Below, in pieces: positions 23,213 to 33,720 of a DNA stretch of 64,000 nt. Below the pieces are notes generated by a model. The model had not been told where the DNA came from. It saw only the letters and a program-made list of their open reading frames with translations, and did not search any database. Numbering within the stretch: position 1 is the first letter of the stretch; every line of letters begins with the position of its first letter. Origin of the DNA: Pontederia crassipes (lineage: Eukaryota; Streptophyta; Magnoliopsida; Commelinales; Pontederiaceae); assembly GCA_030549335.1 (NCBI GenBank), contig JAUKPH010000017.1:11059501-11123500 (forward strand), given 5' to 3'. Made by a program: the position numbers and the translations under genes.

Positions 23213-23650
23213 TTATCGAAGGCGCATGAAGGCTACAGATCCTTCCCACTTTCGACTAAGTGCATCTGCCACTGAGTTTGCTTTGTCCGGATGGTAGTTG
23301 ATAGCAAACTCATAGCCCTTTAGGAACTCCATCCATCGTCTTTGGTGCATATTCAGCTCCTTCTGTGTAAAGACGTATTTTAAATTCTTGTGGTCAGTGT
23401 AGACCACAAACTCTTCTCCGTACAGATAATGACGCCAAAGTTTGAGTACAAATACTACTACTGCAGTTCGAGGTCATGAGTGAGATAGTTGACCTCATGT
23501 TTCTTTAGCTGTCTGGATGCGTTTGCCAGTACTTTTCCTTGTTGCATCAATATGCAATCCAATCCTGATCCACTAGCATCACTATACACTACGTAACCAT
23601 CGTTGCCCGATGGTAACGTCAGGATTGGTGCTGAAGTTAGTTACTTCTTT
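23213..23650 (-). pseudogene. RNase H segment, element 1
   Basis: The open piece 23213-23407 reads [18 protein letters not shown] and ends [21 protein letters not shown], the TDHK and NVVADALSR hallmarks of gypsy RNase H. The preceding part up to the RT connection is interrupted by several stops between about 23410 and 23640. It is non-functional as written. Confidence 0.75.
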
Positions 23651-24620
23651 AATTCTTGAAAGCTTTCTTCACACTTGGGCGACCAGATAAATTTTTCTCC
23701 TTTTCTGGTAAGCTTGGTCAGCGGCAATGCAATTCTGAAGAAGTCTTTGATGAATCGTCTACAGTAGCCTGCTAACCCAATGAAACTTCTGATTTCGAGG
23801 ACATTCTTTGGCTGAGTCCAATTGGATACTGCTTTCACCTTTGCCGGATCTACTGCAATTCCATCTTTGGAAACAATGTGGCCAAGAAACATCATCTGTT
23901 CTAGCCAGAATTCATATTTAAAAAAACTTTGCATACAACTTCTTTGCTCGCAAAGTCTCCAATACTATCCTCAGATGTTCCTTATGTTGCTCTATGCTTG
24001 ATGAGTAAATGAGGATGTCATCGACAAAGATAATTATGAACTTATGCAAGTATTCATGGAAAGTTCGATTCATGAGATACATGAATGTTGTCGGGGCATT
24101 TGTTAACCCAAATGGCATTACTAGGAACTCATAATATCCATATCTCGATCGGAATTCTGTTTTTGGGATGTCTTCTTCTGCTATCCTTAACTGATGATAT
24201 CCACTCCTCAGATCGATCTTGGAGAACACCTTTGCTTTGGACAGCTGATCGAACAAGTGTTCTTGATTGTGACTTTGTTCAACATCCTGTAATCGATACA
24301 AAGCCGCAACGATCCGTCCTTCTTTTTGACAAAAAGGACTGGTGCATCCCATAGTGAGACACTAGGTCTAATAAAGCCTCTGTCCAGCAATTCTTGAATT
24401 TGATCCTTCAATTCTTTCATCTCAGCTAGGGCCATGCGATATGGAGCTTTAGAGATAGGTGCTGTGCCGAGTGCCACTTCAATATGGAAGTCTATCTCTC
24501 TTCTAGGTGGTAGACCACTAACGTCGTCAGGAAATACATCAGGAAATTTTCTCACAACTTCTATGTCTTGAGGGGTCTTGGCTGGCTCTGTTATTTTGGT
24601 AACACTTGTCAAATAACCTC
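23641..24620 (-). pseudogene. Reverse transcriptase, element 1
   Basis: Three frames cover the domain. 24208-24753 carries [13 protein letters not shown], the PYRMAL block, and [25 protein letters not shown]. 23918-24352 carries [26 protein letters not shown] and the catalytic [10 protein letters not shown] box. 23641-23934 carries FLGHIVSKDGIAVDPAKV and IRSFIGLAGYCRRFI. Frameshifts near 24230-24330 and near 23925 join them. The catalytic residues are present but the domain cannot be translated in one piece. Confidence 0.85.
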
Positions 24621-24777
24621 TACACCCCTTTTGAAGTAACTTTTGTGCCTTCATCGCAAATACCATGATCTTTGGTTCTTTCTGTGCAATGCCTTTGACA
24701 ATTACTTTATCTGTACTCTGTTTACCTATAATCACTTTCTTTTGCTTGCACAATATAGAAGCATCACGAAAGATTAG

Positions 24778-25125
24778 TCAGTCCATGCACAAAATTATAT
24801 CATAGTCTCTCATAGGGATAATGATAAGATTTGCAGGAAAGTTCTTTGTCTCTATCTCTATGAGTACATTAGGGAGATATTTTGTGGTAACCAGAGTTCC
24901 TTGTGGGGTCAAGATATTCATCCTAGGCTCTAAGTTCATTGCAATTAACCCTAATGTGTTGGCACATTCTTTAGATATAAAGGAATGAGAAGCACCGGAA
25001 TCGAATAATACTGTGGTAGGTAACTCGGCTACGGATAGCGTACCTCGAATGACCTCACCGTCATTCTGTGGGGCATCTTCTTCTAAATTGAAGAGTCCCC
25101 TTGCACTAACTGTTGCTGCCCACAT
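24778..25125 (-). pseudogene. Aspartic protease segment, element 1
   Basis: A 115-residue open stretch has the retropepsin active-site motif LFDSGASHSFI, then LNILTPQGTL-like and NLIIIPMRDYDIILCMD regions. The frame ends in TGA where the family has a tryptophan after MD, so a TGG-to-TGA change cuts protease from RT. The upstream gag-pol link also contains a stop. Confidence 0.8.
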
Positions 25126-25139
25126 CTTCTTCTAACTTG

Positions 25140-26214
25140 GACAGTAGTAGCATGCTCTAGATTTCATGTGGCATTCTCCTGCATGGGTCCTGCCACAAGT
25201 ATTGCATAAAATCCACTCACCTTGTGCGGGTGCTGCCTGAGGAGCTCTAGGAGGCTGTTGCCTCTGCTATTGGGTTAGGCGTCTTTGCGCCTGTTGAGGA
25301 GGCCTTTGGTTCTATTGATGTTGTTGTGGTTGCTATTGCTATGGTGGAGGAGCTTGTTGTGGAGAGCGATAGGGTTGTTGCTGTTGAGGACGGTTGTACT
25401 GCTGGGGTACTGGGTAAGGACGAGGCCGATTATCCCGTCGATGGTGTTGACGGTTGTTCCCTCTATATTGTTGTGGCTGGTGCTGGGAACTCTGCCCTAT
25501 AGTCTGTTGGGCCTTCTGAGCTTTCTGCAAGTCTTGGTGGTCCTTTTCAGTCAGAGTAGCCAAACTGATAGCGTCCTCTAAAGTTCTGCAATTCCCAGGT
25601 CTTGTTTGAGGCCTCAGAACGGGGTTCAGTCCATTCACAAAGCGCTTGATTACATCATGTTCATCCATGATCAGCTTGGAGTACTTCCTCAGTCTGACAA
25701 ACTTCGTTATGTATTGGGCCATTGTCATGGTCCCTTGCACTAGGTCCAAAAACTCTTTCTGTTTGAAGACCCTTTGGAACTTAGGAAAGTAACGCGTTTC
25801 AAATGCCTTGCGGAAGTTTTCTCAGACCACAATTCTTACTTCAGGAAAACTGATGACCTTCTTTGCCTTCCACCATTCTTTAGCATCCTTGTGGAGAGTG
25901 TCTCCAGCGAACAGCACCTTTTGATTTTTCGGGACGTCCAGGATGTCGAACTTATTCTCCATCGCCTCCATCCATTGCTCTGCCACTTCGATGCCTCTTT
26001 CTCCATTAAACATTGGAGGTTTTGACCTCCAAAAATCTTGTAGTGTGCAAATAGAAGGGACTTGATGTCCTTGCTGGGCTGGTGGTTCTGGTGGAGGAGG
26101 AGAAGGTGGAAGTGGAGGTGGATAAGATGGAGGTGGGGGAATAAAAGGGGTCTCCCCTTCATTGTAGGTCTCATTCTCACTGATAGAGGCATTTTCCCTT
26201 CTTTGAGATGACAT
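25140..26214 (-). pseudogene. Gag of gypsy element 1
   Basis: The frame starts MSSQRRENASISENE, passes a proline-rich stretch (PPPPSYPPPLPPSPPPPEP), and enters the gag core (LQDFWRSKPPMFNGERG ... AEQWMEAMENKFDIL ... LFAGDTLHKDAKEWW). A TGA at about 25822 replaces a probable tryptophan. The same frame then continues (FLDLVQGTMTMAQYITKF ... FVNGLNPVLRPQTR) into a Gln/Pro-rich tail to 25339. Further TAG/TAA codons in CAG/CAA context follow, and a CCHC zinc knuckle CNTCGRTHAGEC lies near 25180-25215. The stops look like C-to-T decay. Confidence 0.8.
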
Positions 26215-26419
26215 CTATAAAAAAGGCCATGACAATAATTGAGAAAAGCACATAATCAAATATCTTTAATAAAAATAAAAATCTTAGATAAAAATTGAAA
26301 CTTTGTGGCTCAATATCCGCTTAAAGCAAAAGTTAATTTCACTGTAAGGTTAGTCAAAATAAAACAATAAATATCTGTCTAAGGCGCATTAAGGCCTTCA
26401 CATCAAGAAACATCAAGTA

Positions 26420-26926
26420 CTAATCACTACGTTGAGAAGGTTCCCCAGGTTCATTCCCAGGATTCTTTTTATGCTTCGGAGGATTCGAACATTCTGCTTC
26501 AAAATGTCCATCTTGGTCGCACAAACTGTAGTATGGCTCTGGGTCAAACTGGCTTATAGGACTTGGTTCTCTGAACTGTAATCCCATTATTGGTTCAGAA
26601 ACTTCTTCTTCATCATCTGATGACAGGTAGATCGGGTTACTAATACGTCCTCGTATCATCTGAAAATGCCTCCTTTGATTTATTTCTTCACGTGTCTCAC
26701 TAGGTAGGGAGGGTAACTCTGAATCATTACCCCCCACACTCTCTAGGTCTGAATGCTCCTGTTCTTCTAGAGCAAGCTGTGGTGGAATTACATGCCTATC
26801 TTCGCGTCCTGATGCTTGTTCTACTTCCCGAACAGGAGGATCTAGTGGGCGTGCACGTGCCCCAACTATATGAACAGCTCTCCTACCTCTACGTACAACT
26901 CTGCTTGTCATGCGACGTGGAGGCAT
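26420..26926 (-). CDS. Extra ORF upstream of gag in gypsy element 1
   Basis: This intact 168-codon frame starts MPPRRMTSRVVRRGRRAVH and is Arg-rich at the start. It has an acidic middle (LSSDDEEEVSEP) and ends with YYSLCDQDGHFEAECSNPPKH, which resembles a CCHC zinc knuckle lacking its first cysteine (Y instead of C). It lies between the PBS and gag, about 200 bp from each. The gag and pol frames of the element are full of stops, but this one has none. The product is unknown. It could be a gag-derived extra ORF or a captured fragment. Confidence 0.5.
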   Translation of the reverse strand: MPPRRMTSRVVRRGRRAVHIVGARARPLDPPVREVEQASGREDRHVIPPQLALEEQEHSDLESVGGNDSELPSLPSETREEINQRRHFQMIRGRISNPIYLSSDDEEEVSEPIMGLQFREPSPISQFDPEPYYSLCDQDGHFEAECSNPPKHKKNPGNEPGEPSQRSD

Positions 26927-27120
26927 CTATAAAATAAGTTAACTCAATAACATAAGTATAATTCACATACGAATATACTTGCTACTTACTTGAATAGTGG
27001 AGTCGCAAAATCTTGAGAAGCTTGCACATAACTTTACTTTGAACTGTGTAACAATATGAACAATAAATACTATGCATGCACATCTACTCTACTATAATCA
27101 ATGAGGGAGCCAAGAACTTA

Positions 27121-27133
27121 GGCTCTAATACCA
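27121..27133 (-). other. Primer binding site (initiator-Met tRNA type)
   Basis: Read on the minus strand, TGGTATTAGAGCC follows the 5' LTR after a three-base gap. It matches the common plant PBS complementary to the 3' end of initiator tRNA-Met (TGGTATCAGAGC) with one C-to-T difference. It fixes the 5' LTR inner boundary at 27137. Confidence 0.8.
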
Positions 27134-27136
27134 AAC

Positions 27137-29660
27137 TGTAACACTCCAAAAATCGCCCCTCCTGCCACGTAGGCAGTCAGGTTGACCCCGGGAGTGCTAC
27201 ATTGTCTACTATACTATTGACCATGACCATTCAACAAAATGGCATACGTGGCATTAATATAATAAGAAAATATAATCAAAGACTTTAATGCGGAAAGTTC
27301 AAACGATGGAATGTCAAGAAACATTTGATAATTTATATAGTCTAATATGCGGAAGTTCAAATGTTAAATATCAAGGCGGAAAGTAATTAAAATAGCTTAT
27401 AGCAAAGTGCGGAAATGCATCAAGTTCAACATGTGAAAGAGAAGTTCGATGAGCGGAATAACATGATGTCTCTAAACAAATTATAACTTGAAAGAAATGT
27501 TTAAGCAAAATGTCAGTCATGTGCAGCGTTCTCCCAGCTCTGTGCCCTCCATCCCCCATCAGTTGGCATTCTCACCTACAAAATCCCATTGTAGGGGAAA
27601 CGAATACCCGTGAGCAAAAAGCCTATTATAATAGCAAAATAGACGGTGAAATAGGGATCAATGATAATCATGTAATCAATATATCAAGGATGAACGTACT
27701 GTGCTCTAATGGCAATGCATTGACTATAATAGATCAATATTTCATTCCTAAACAATATCAATAACTATGCTTTATTCTTTACTATGACTATACTTTGTCT
27801 TCACTCTACATTATCTTTATAATACCATGTTCTATACTTTATTGTACCATATTCTTTACTGTGCCATATGTTACTTTACAATGGTCTCTGCTTTACTTTA
27901 TAGTACTCTGCTTTATATTATTTTACTGTGAGTTGCACTACGACTTTTACATTACTATAATATCCTTAAAGTTAGTTGTCTTAAGCGAGCTTGACTTTAT
28001 TAATTGGGATGCTAGAGGTGCCTCTCTGAATCTCTAAAGTCAGTAAACTCATAAAGGGAAAAGGGATGGGTGTTACAACCTCACATGGTTCGGAATGTAG
28101 GTGGGAGAGAAACTACACTCTAGGAACAGTGGTCAATTAAGAAATCTGTATGTTCACTGTCTCCTCAGCTAGCTACCTAGCTACTTGTCCATCTGGCACA
28201 ATACAATAATCTCTGGGGGGAAGGAGTGTGACCATTGCCTCACCCTTCATTCGAGATACAGGTGGAAGAAGATCTGAAATCTCAGGAATAGTAGTCATTG
28301 AAGACCAGTAGCTTTGCTATCTCCTCAGCTAACTACATATCCCTCATTTGCTTTAACTCTGATTTTTGCTCTATACTTTAGGGGTGGCATATAACAATCT
28401 CATATCTTTATCTTTACTTTATTTATCTTTGGTTATCACGAAATCTATGACTCATGACACAATTGAGCGTTAATCTCTGTACAATAGGACTCAACCGCCA
28501 TAGGTGAACTAGTTAGAGTATCAGATTCTGATTTAAAGTTAGAATTAAATTTCTGTTTGAATCGGTCGACCGTTTCTGGACCGGTCGACCATTTCTCTGG
28601 GTTCGACTGAGCCGAGCCGAGCTGAGCTGGTGGACTTGAACCGGTCGACCGTCCATTGTGAGACCGGTCGACCGTTCTAACATATCGGTCGACCGGTCCT
28701 CTTGGATCGGTCAACCTGCGGTGTCAGTGAATCGGTCAACCGTACATGTGAGTCGGTCGATCGATCATTCAACTGGATCGGTCGACCGTTCTGATGATCG
28801 GTCGATCGGTTGTAGGGTTTTACAAAATGCGCACTGCGCGCAATATCGGTCGCCCGCTTGGAAGATCGGTCGACAAATTTCAAGGCTAAACCTGTCAGAT
28901 GGTGGGTAGGTCGATCAGTCGACCGCCTTGTGAGGCCGGTCGACCGATAGACAAGAACTCTGATGAGTTCTTCGTAGGAATCAGTCGACCGTTTCTGAAA
29001 TCGGTCGACCGTTCCCCTCGATAAAATAGGGCCACCGAACTTCTCCCTCGATTTCGGCGGTCCTCCGGTCATCAAATCAGCACGACATGAATACAAAAGT
29101 TGAAGGTAACACTCTCAGGATCATAATGAATTATTCTTTCATATCAAACGATCACTATTTTTTCGTCTAGGGATTTGAGATGCTAAGGTACCTTTGTTTC
29201 GTCGGTTTTTAGATTTGCCGAATAACTACGATCGTCCGATGATCACGGGTCATCCTAGGCCGGTGTAGGAAGATGCGCCTGGTCCATGCGCACGTCAAGG
29301 AGGGTCGAGGTGCGTCGAAGATAGGTCGGGTCATTCGTCATTCGTTGTTAATGTCGCGCTCTGTTCTGTTCGTGCGTCGGTCGTCGGTTCGAAGGAAGAA
29401 GAAGAAGATGAGGTAGCGGCCGAACGAGGGTATCCAAGGGGTCGCAGGGGCGCCCCTAATGGTCCCTTTTATAGCATCGGCCGACCAGAGTGTCCGGCCG
29501 ATTCTGAGCGGCATTTTTCCTCCCCTGTCGACTGTTTCATCACGATTCGTTTCTTTTTTTTTGAATTCATTTTGAATTCTACCCATTAATGGCAATTTGA
29601 TTTCCTTTTATTGCTTTGATTTGCCATTGATTTCTTATGAAAAAAAATGTATCCGTTACA
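27137..29660 (-). repeat. 5' LTR of gypsy element 1 (chimeric)
   Basis: On the minus strand the LTR runs from TGTAACGGATAC (29660) to ...GGAGTGTTACA (27137), about 2.52 kb. The part 27630-29660 matches the 3' LTR (19745-21661). The part 27137-27616 instead matches the 3' end of the separate LTR at 15623-17070. The LTR therefore joins the U3 of one family to the U5 of another. It also carries extra CGGTCGACCG motifs (28905-29040) absent from the 3' LTR. Confidence 0.7.
28560..29010. repeat. CGGTCGACCG palindrome array, 5' LTR copy
   Basis: About eighteen exact or near copies of CGGTCGACCG are found. They share spacer order with the 3' LTR array at 20680-20985. An additional block (about 28910-29010) adds around four motifs, with GAGGCCGGTCGACCGATAG-type spacers. 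Within the block a short hairpin AGAACTCTGATGAGTTCT lies at about 28955-28973. Confidence 0.8.
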
Positions 29661-30039
29661 AAAAATGTATCCATTGATTTCTTATTCCTTTTATTGCTTT
29701 TATTGCTCCTCCATCAGAAGCATCACCATGAACCAGTTCTACTTCTCCCTCCTTGCAGTCGGTGGAGTTCGCACGAACTAACAGTGAGTGCGGTCAGACG
29801 ATGAAGAACCCCACTGACGGAGGGGATTGGCCAAAAGGAGTTTTGTAGTTAACTATGTAGATGGAGAAATGAGTACTGCAAATTCTTCGGCATTCTCTAA
29901 ACATATCTTATAGCGGTATATGATGTATTTGCTTTCTTCTCTTTTCGGTTTCTCATTTGTCTTGCTTCGCCTATGATGCGGTTTTGAGCGTATTTTTTTG
30001 GAATGTGAAGTGATGAAATTTGACGTCTGCGAATTGTGT
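29661..30039. other. Unassigned sequence right of gypsy element 1
   Basis: The first bases partly repeat the LTR end (AAAATGTATCC occurs on both sides of the border at 29660). The rest has mixed composition without a recognised gene. The 83-codon minus frame at 29853-30104 overlaps the inverted duplicate and has no family features. Confidence 0.4.
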
Positions 30040-30590
30040 GGTGCTTCCGACCTCTCCATCATGAACGAGATGATACTACCGAAGGTTAATGTTATTTTAC
30101 CCATGTACTAAATAGTCATGATAAGTAGTATTTGATTAAATATTTTATTTACTTTTTAACTTGAAAGTTTTTTGGTCCTATCATAACTTTAATGATTATC
30201 ATTTTACAATTTTGACCGTTACTGCTCTTATAGGAACACAAGTGGCCACTGTCACTCTAATGCATCTGTGAATATGAGGATGCTTGATACTAATGTGTGT
30301 GCTTAATTTTGACAGTTACCATTTTCTTGTGGTTTTCTAAGTTGAAGATGCATGACCATCATCAAGCTTCAGAGCATTCCTATTAACCATCTCAAATAAT
30401 TAACCAAGTTATCAGTGGCTATCATACAAATGGTATTTTTTTTAATTAGTTATGCATGTATGTAATGCAATTTAAAGTCTTGAAAAATCATATTTTCAAA
30501 GAATTGTTACTTCTATAGAATGAAGATGACTTCTTTTTTAATCTCCTGTTATTACAACTTTATCGCTATAGATTTCCCTAGTTTATAATA
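30040..30590 (-). repeat. Inverted duplicate arm, partner 10540-11098
   Basis: This is the reverse complement of the arm at 10540-11098, with scattered substitutions and small indels (for example a 7-base GCCCATA gap). It lies about 1.5 kb before the second SPH copy. In the other arm the SPH gene is about 7.6 kb away, so one arm has gained or lost DNA since the duplication. Confidence 0.65.
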
Positions 30591-30812
30591 TGACTGATTA
30601 GGAGATATCAAATCTACCTATAAATTAAAAAAATTAGGGTGAGTACTTATATTTTTAAGAAAAATAAGTTAGCCAATCGTATCATAACTAACTAGTTGTT
30701 ATTAATATAAATAATTTTATCCAAACATGTAACTGTTTATTTTTAAAAATAAGTTTCATTTATTAGCACTTTAACTTATTAATTATTCTGCAGCTAAGTC
30801 AAAGAGATCCTT

Positions 30813-31715
30813 AAGGGACGGTTTGGTTGGAGAATAACTTTCAAAGAATATCAAATTTTATTCTTGAAAATATAGTATTCTCCTCTTTTATTTATTCTTG
30901 CCTCTTGTTTGGTTGAAAAAAATAAATTTATATTTTATAATAAAAATATTTTATTATAAATAGTTGACATTTATTATTATCATTATAAAATTTATAATAA
31001 AATAATATATAGTAAAATAATGAAAAATAAAAAATGATGATAAAAATGATAAAATAATAGAATATCTCTATTCTCCTATTTTAGAAGAATAGAAATATGG
31101 TGTTGAATGGATTAAAAAGGGTGGTTTCACATTTTTTAAGATAGTTTTGAAAAAAAAATAAAGTTTGACCAAGTTATTCTTATTCTGTTTGTATTTGGTT
31201 GTATTTTGGGAATTATTGAGTTATTCCAATTTATATTCCACAACCAAACAACCCCTAAGAAGGTGTTTGGTTATAGAATAAAATTGAAGAGAATAAAATA
31301 GTGTAATAGCGTATTCTTGTAAAAGTAAATATATTCTTATTCTACGTCTTATTTGATTAGAAGAGAATAAATTTTAAAAATGTAATATTTTATATTTAAA
31401 ATATTTTATTACACAGAACTTGCATTCAATATTATAATAATAAAAGAATATTTATATAATAATATATGTTGAATTTTTTAAAAATAATATATGTTTGAAA
31501 AAATTGAAAAAATTGAGAATAATCATATTCTATCATTTTAGAAGAATATGTCTATTCTTTTGACGAGGTATAAAATAGCGGTTTTCTTTTTTTCAAGATG
31601 GTTTCACGTTTTTCGAATTTTGGCCGATATAATCTTATTATATGAGTTGCTTGGTTATATTCTCGAAATATCGACGTATTCTCGTGTTTATTCCATAATT
31701 AAACGGTCCCTAATA
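30813..31715. mobile_element. Two adjacent MITE-like elements
   Basis: The first (about 30813-31258) begins GGGACGGTTTGGTTGGAGAATAA and ends with the inverted form TTCCACAACCAAACAACCCC. The second (about 31259-31713) begins with GGTGTTTGGTTATAGAATAA and ends TTATTCCATAATTAAACGGTCCC. Internal sequence is AT-rich and non-coding. Imperfect terminal inverted repeats and the GTTTGGTT start are typical of plant MITEs. Target duplications were not resolved because the two abut. Confidence 0.5.
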
Positions 31716-31719
31716 GTTT

Positions 31720-32080
31720 GAAAAGATTTGCAATCTTGTCTGTTTAACTTGTTGGATTGTGCATCCAATACTTAACAATGTCACTTAAAACCATTTGACA
31801 TAATAAATATACTTAGCTTTGTTATTACTAAAACACATTTCTTTCCAAATTTTAAATAACTTTTCATTTTTCACAAATTATATGACAATAGTTTTTTCAA
31901 TTGATAAGACGACTAGATTGATCAAGTAACGAGTTGGTAGATTTGTTATCTTTAACAAATTTCAGATCTTGAAGTTGGGTCTTTATGAGTCCAAAAAAGA
32001 AATAATAAATATCTTTCCAGTATCCATGCACAATATCACAACATCCCTATTAGGCATGTGATTAAAATAAAACTTAGGCC
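31720..32080 (+). repeat. SPH-upstream repeat unit, inverted copy
   Basis: This stretch matches the reverse complement of about 3000-3440. It shares the CTTGTTGGATTGTGCATCCAA block, the ATATCTTTCCA-TATCCATGC block and the order of the pieces between them. It sits in the expected upstream position of the frameshifted SPH copy. Confidence 0.65.
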
Positions 32081-32125
32081 ATAATTAATATGAAATCATT
32101 CCTTGTTTCTATACAAAAATTTTGA

Positions 32126-32594
32126 ATGGCTTTCTTCTTCTTGTCCCCCGCGTCCTATCTTCATCTTTTGAGAATCCTTTTTCTTTCTGCCATCGTTCTC
32201 TCCTTCCACGTTCCAGTCGGACGTTCTAATGTTTTTTTACCCTGTTCGCCACGTGAACATAACCAATAACTTGGGCGAGGGAATCAAGCTGTACATCCGT
32301 TGCCAGTCCAAGAATGATGATATCGGCGAGCACGTCCTGGACTTCCATGAATCGCTTAACTGGCATTTCAAGTCGAACGTCTTCGTACAATCCACGCTCT
32401 TCTGGTGCGATGCTCATTGGAAGGACTGGCAGCCCATGAACGCGTCCTTCCATGCTTCCGATGCCAAGAGGGATAATACCAGATGCGATGCTAGTTGCTG
32501 GTGGTCGCTGGAAACTGATGGACTCTACAACTTCGACGATTCCGATGAAAAATGGCATCTTTTTTACCATTTCAGGCGTCATGCAATTCCTTAA
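32126..32594 (+). pseudogene. S-protein homologue, frameshifted copy
   Basis: The ATG at 32126 opens a signal-peptide frame (MAFFFLSPASYLHLLRILFL, then SAIVLSFHVPVGRSN) that closely parallels the intact SPH at 2424-2906. The frame is lost in a run of seven T at 32232-32238. One T fewer would keep it in register with the mature domain, which is open from 32229 to the stop at 32594 (VNITNNLGEGIKLYIRC ... CWWSLETDGLYNF). All expected cysteines are present except the first at the GRC site (S here). As written, the product would be about 47 residues. The break may be a real mutation or a homopolymer read error; otherwise the copy looks little decayed. Confidence 0.8.
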
Positions 32595-32740
32595 TCTGAT
32601 GCTGCTAGCTGTTTGATCGGCGGTAGTTAATTTTATTATCCATGAAAATAAATAGAGTACTTTTGTTATTATATCAGCTGTTTGGAAATTCAAGTGGAGA
32701 ATTCTATTCTTCTTGCCTTCATCAACGTACTGGAAACAAA

Positions 32741-33280
32741 CAGAGAGCTTCGTTTTAATTAACTTTGGCGTCCGATCAGAAGACTTTTTGGGTTCAGTCC
32801 AATCAGAAGTATTTTTGGAAGGAAAGCACTAATGCCACTCGAAAAAGTTTACTGCCACTCCAACAAAAAATTATGTGACCCATTTGCCCTTTTCATTTGA
32901 TGTGTGTCACAGTAGTCTCCTTGTTTAAAAAAGTGACAACATTTTATTGTTAAAATAATAAAGATACCCATTATTTCTATTAATATAGTTATAAAGTTAA
33001 TAAATAATATATTTTCGTATAAAAAATTACGAGCACCAGTATTTATTCAGAGCAGATTTTTTTTACTAAATTGAAATTTCAAAACTAAAATTTGAAATTA
33101 CTAATTCATCAATATAAGACTCAAACCCTTTATTTATATAAGCCCAAAACTTTTTCTACTTTTTTAAAAATAAAATAGCACATAATATACTTCTTCATTT
33201 ATGAGTAGATTTCAACAAAAAATAATGTATTCAATTTGAACATATAAATATGAAATATAATAGAAATATAAAAATAGCAC
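32741..33280. other. AT-rich intergenic DNA
   Basis: No gene or repeat recognised apart from short A/T runs. A local duplication around 'tccaatcagaag' / 'gtccgatcagaag' lies near 32769-32810. Confidence 0.4.
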
Positions 33281-33720
33281 ATATACGAAGATGATCGCAG
33301 ATCCGCGCGTTCTCTCGCGCGTGGCTGACCGGATCGCACGACGGCTGCGGCCGTGCTCGGCGAGATGGTGGAAGGCGAGAGTGCTGCGGCCGATCTCGAC
33401 GGCGGTGGTCCACCTGGGCGATAGAGGGGGCGGTCGGCGACGTCGAGGGATCTCGAAATGCGGCGGCGGCGGCGAGGGATCTCGGCATCAGATCTGGCGG
33501 CGGCAGCGAGGGACCTCGGCAACATATCAGGGGACGGCGAGAGATCGGCTGGTGGCGACCGATCTCGGCTGGCGGAACGATCGAGCGCACGTCGGCCGGA
33601 GGGAGAAGGGGGAGAAGACACTGTCGTGGACGAAGAGGGGAGAGCGCCGATCGGGAGGTTATTAGGGCAAAAGAAAAATGGACGTAATCTCGGCCATCGA
33701 TCGTGAATCAAACGGCCGAG
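33281..33720. other. GC-rich block with repeated CGATCTCG words
   Basis: Open frames exist on both strands (up to 170 codons on the minus strand, 124 on the plus), all Arg/Ser/Pro or Gly-rich and without domain features. Recurrent GATCTCGG(C/A) words and GGCGGCGG tracts suggest transposon or LTR leader sequence comparable to the blocks at 6-8 kb. No gene is called. Confidence 0.4.

Larger units (their letters stand above)
17617..29660 (-). mobile_element. Ty3/gypsy retrotransposon 1 (chromovirus-like, decayed)
   Basis: The minus-strand order is 5' LTR (27137-29660), PBS (27121-27133), an extra ORF, gag, protease, RT, RNase H, integrase, chromodomain-like tail, PPT (about 21662-21676) and 3' LTR (17617-21661). 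The order protease-RT-RNase H-integrase defines Ty3/gypsy. The long LTRs and the C-terminal integrase extension fit Tekay/Del-type chromoviruses (inference). Frameshifts and stops in gag, protease, RT, RNase H and integrase make it non-autonomous. The two LTRs differ strongly in their U5 halves. ACTCT precedes the low-coordinate end, but no matching duplication follows the high-coordinate end, so the borders are rearranged. Confidence 0.85.

Noticed and set aside
33199..33711. 170-codon minus-strand Arg/Ser-rich frame
   Set aside because: Low complexity, competing frames on the opposite strand, and no recognised domain.
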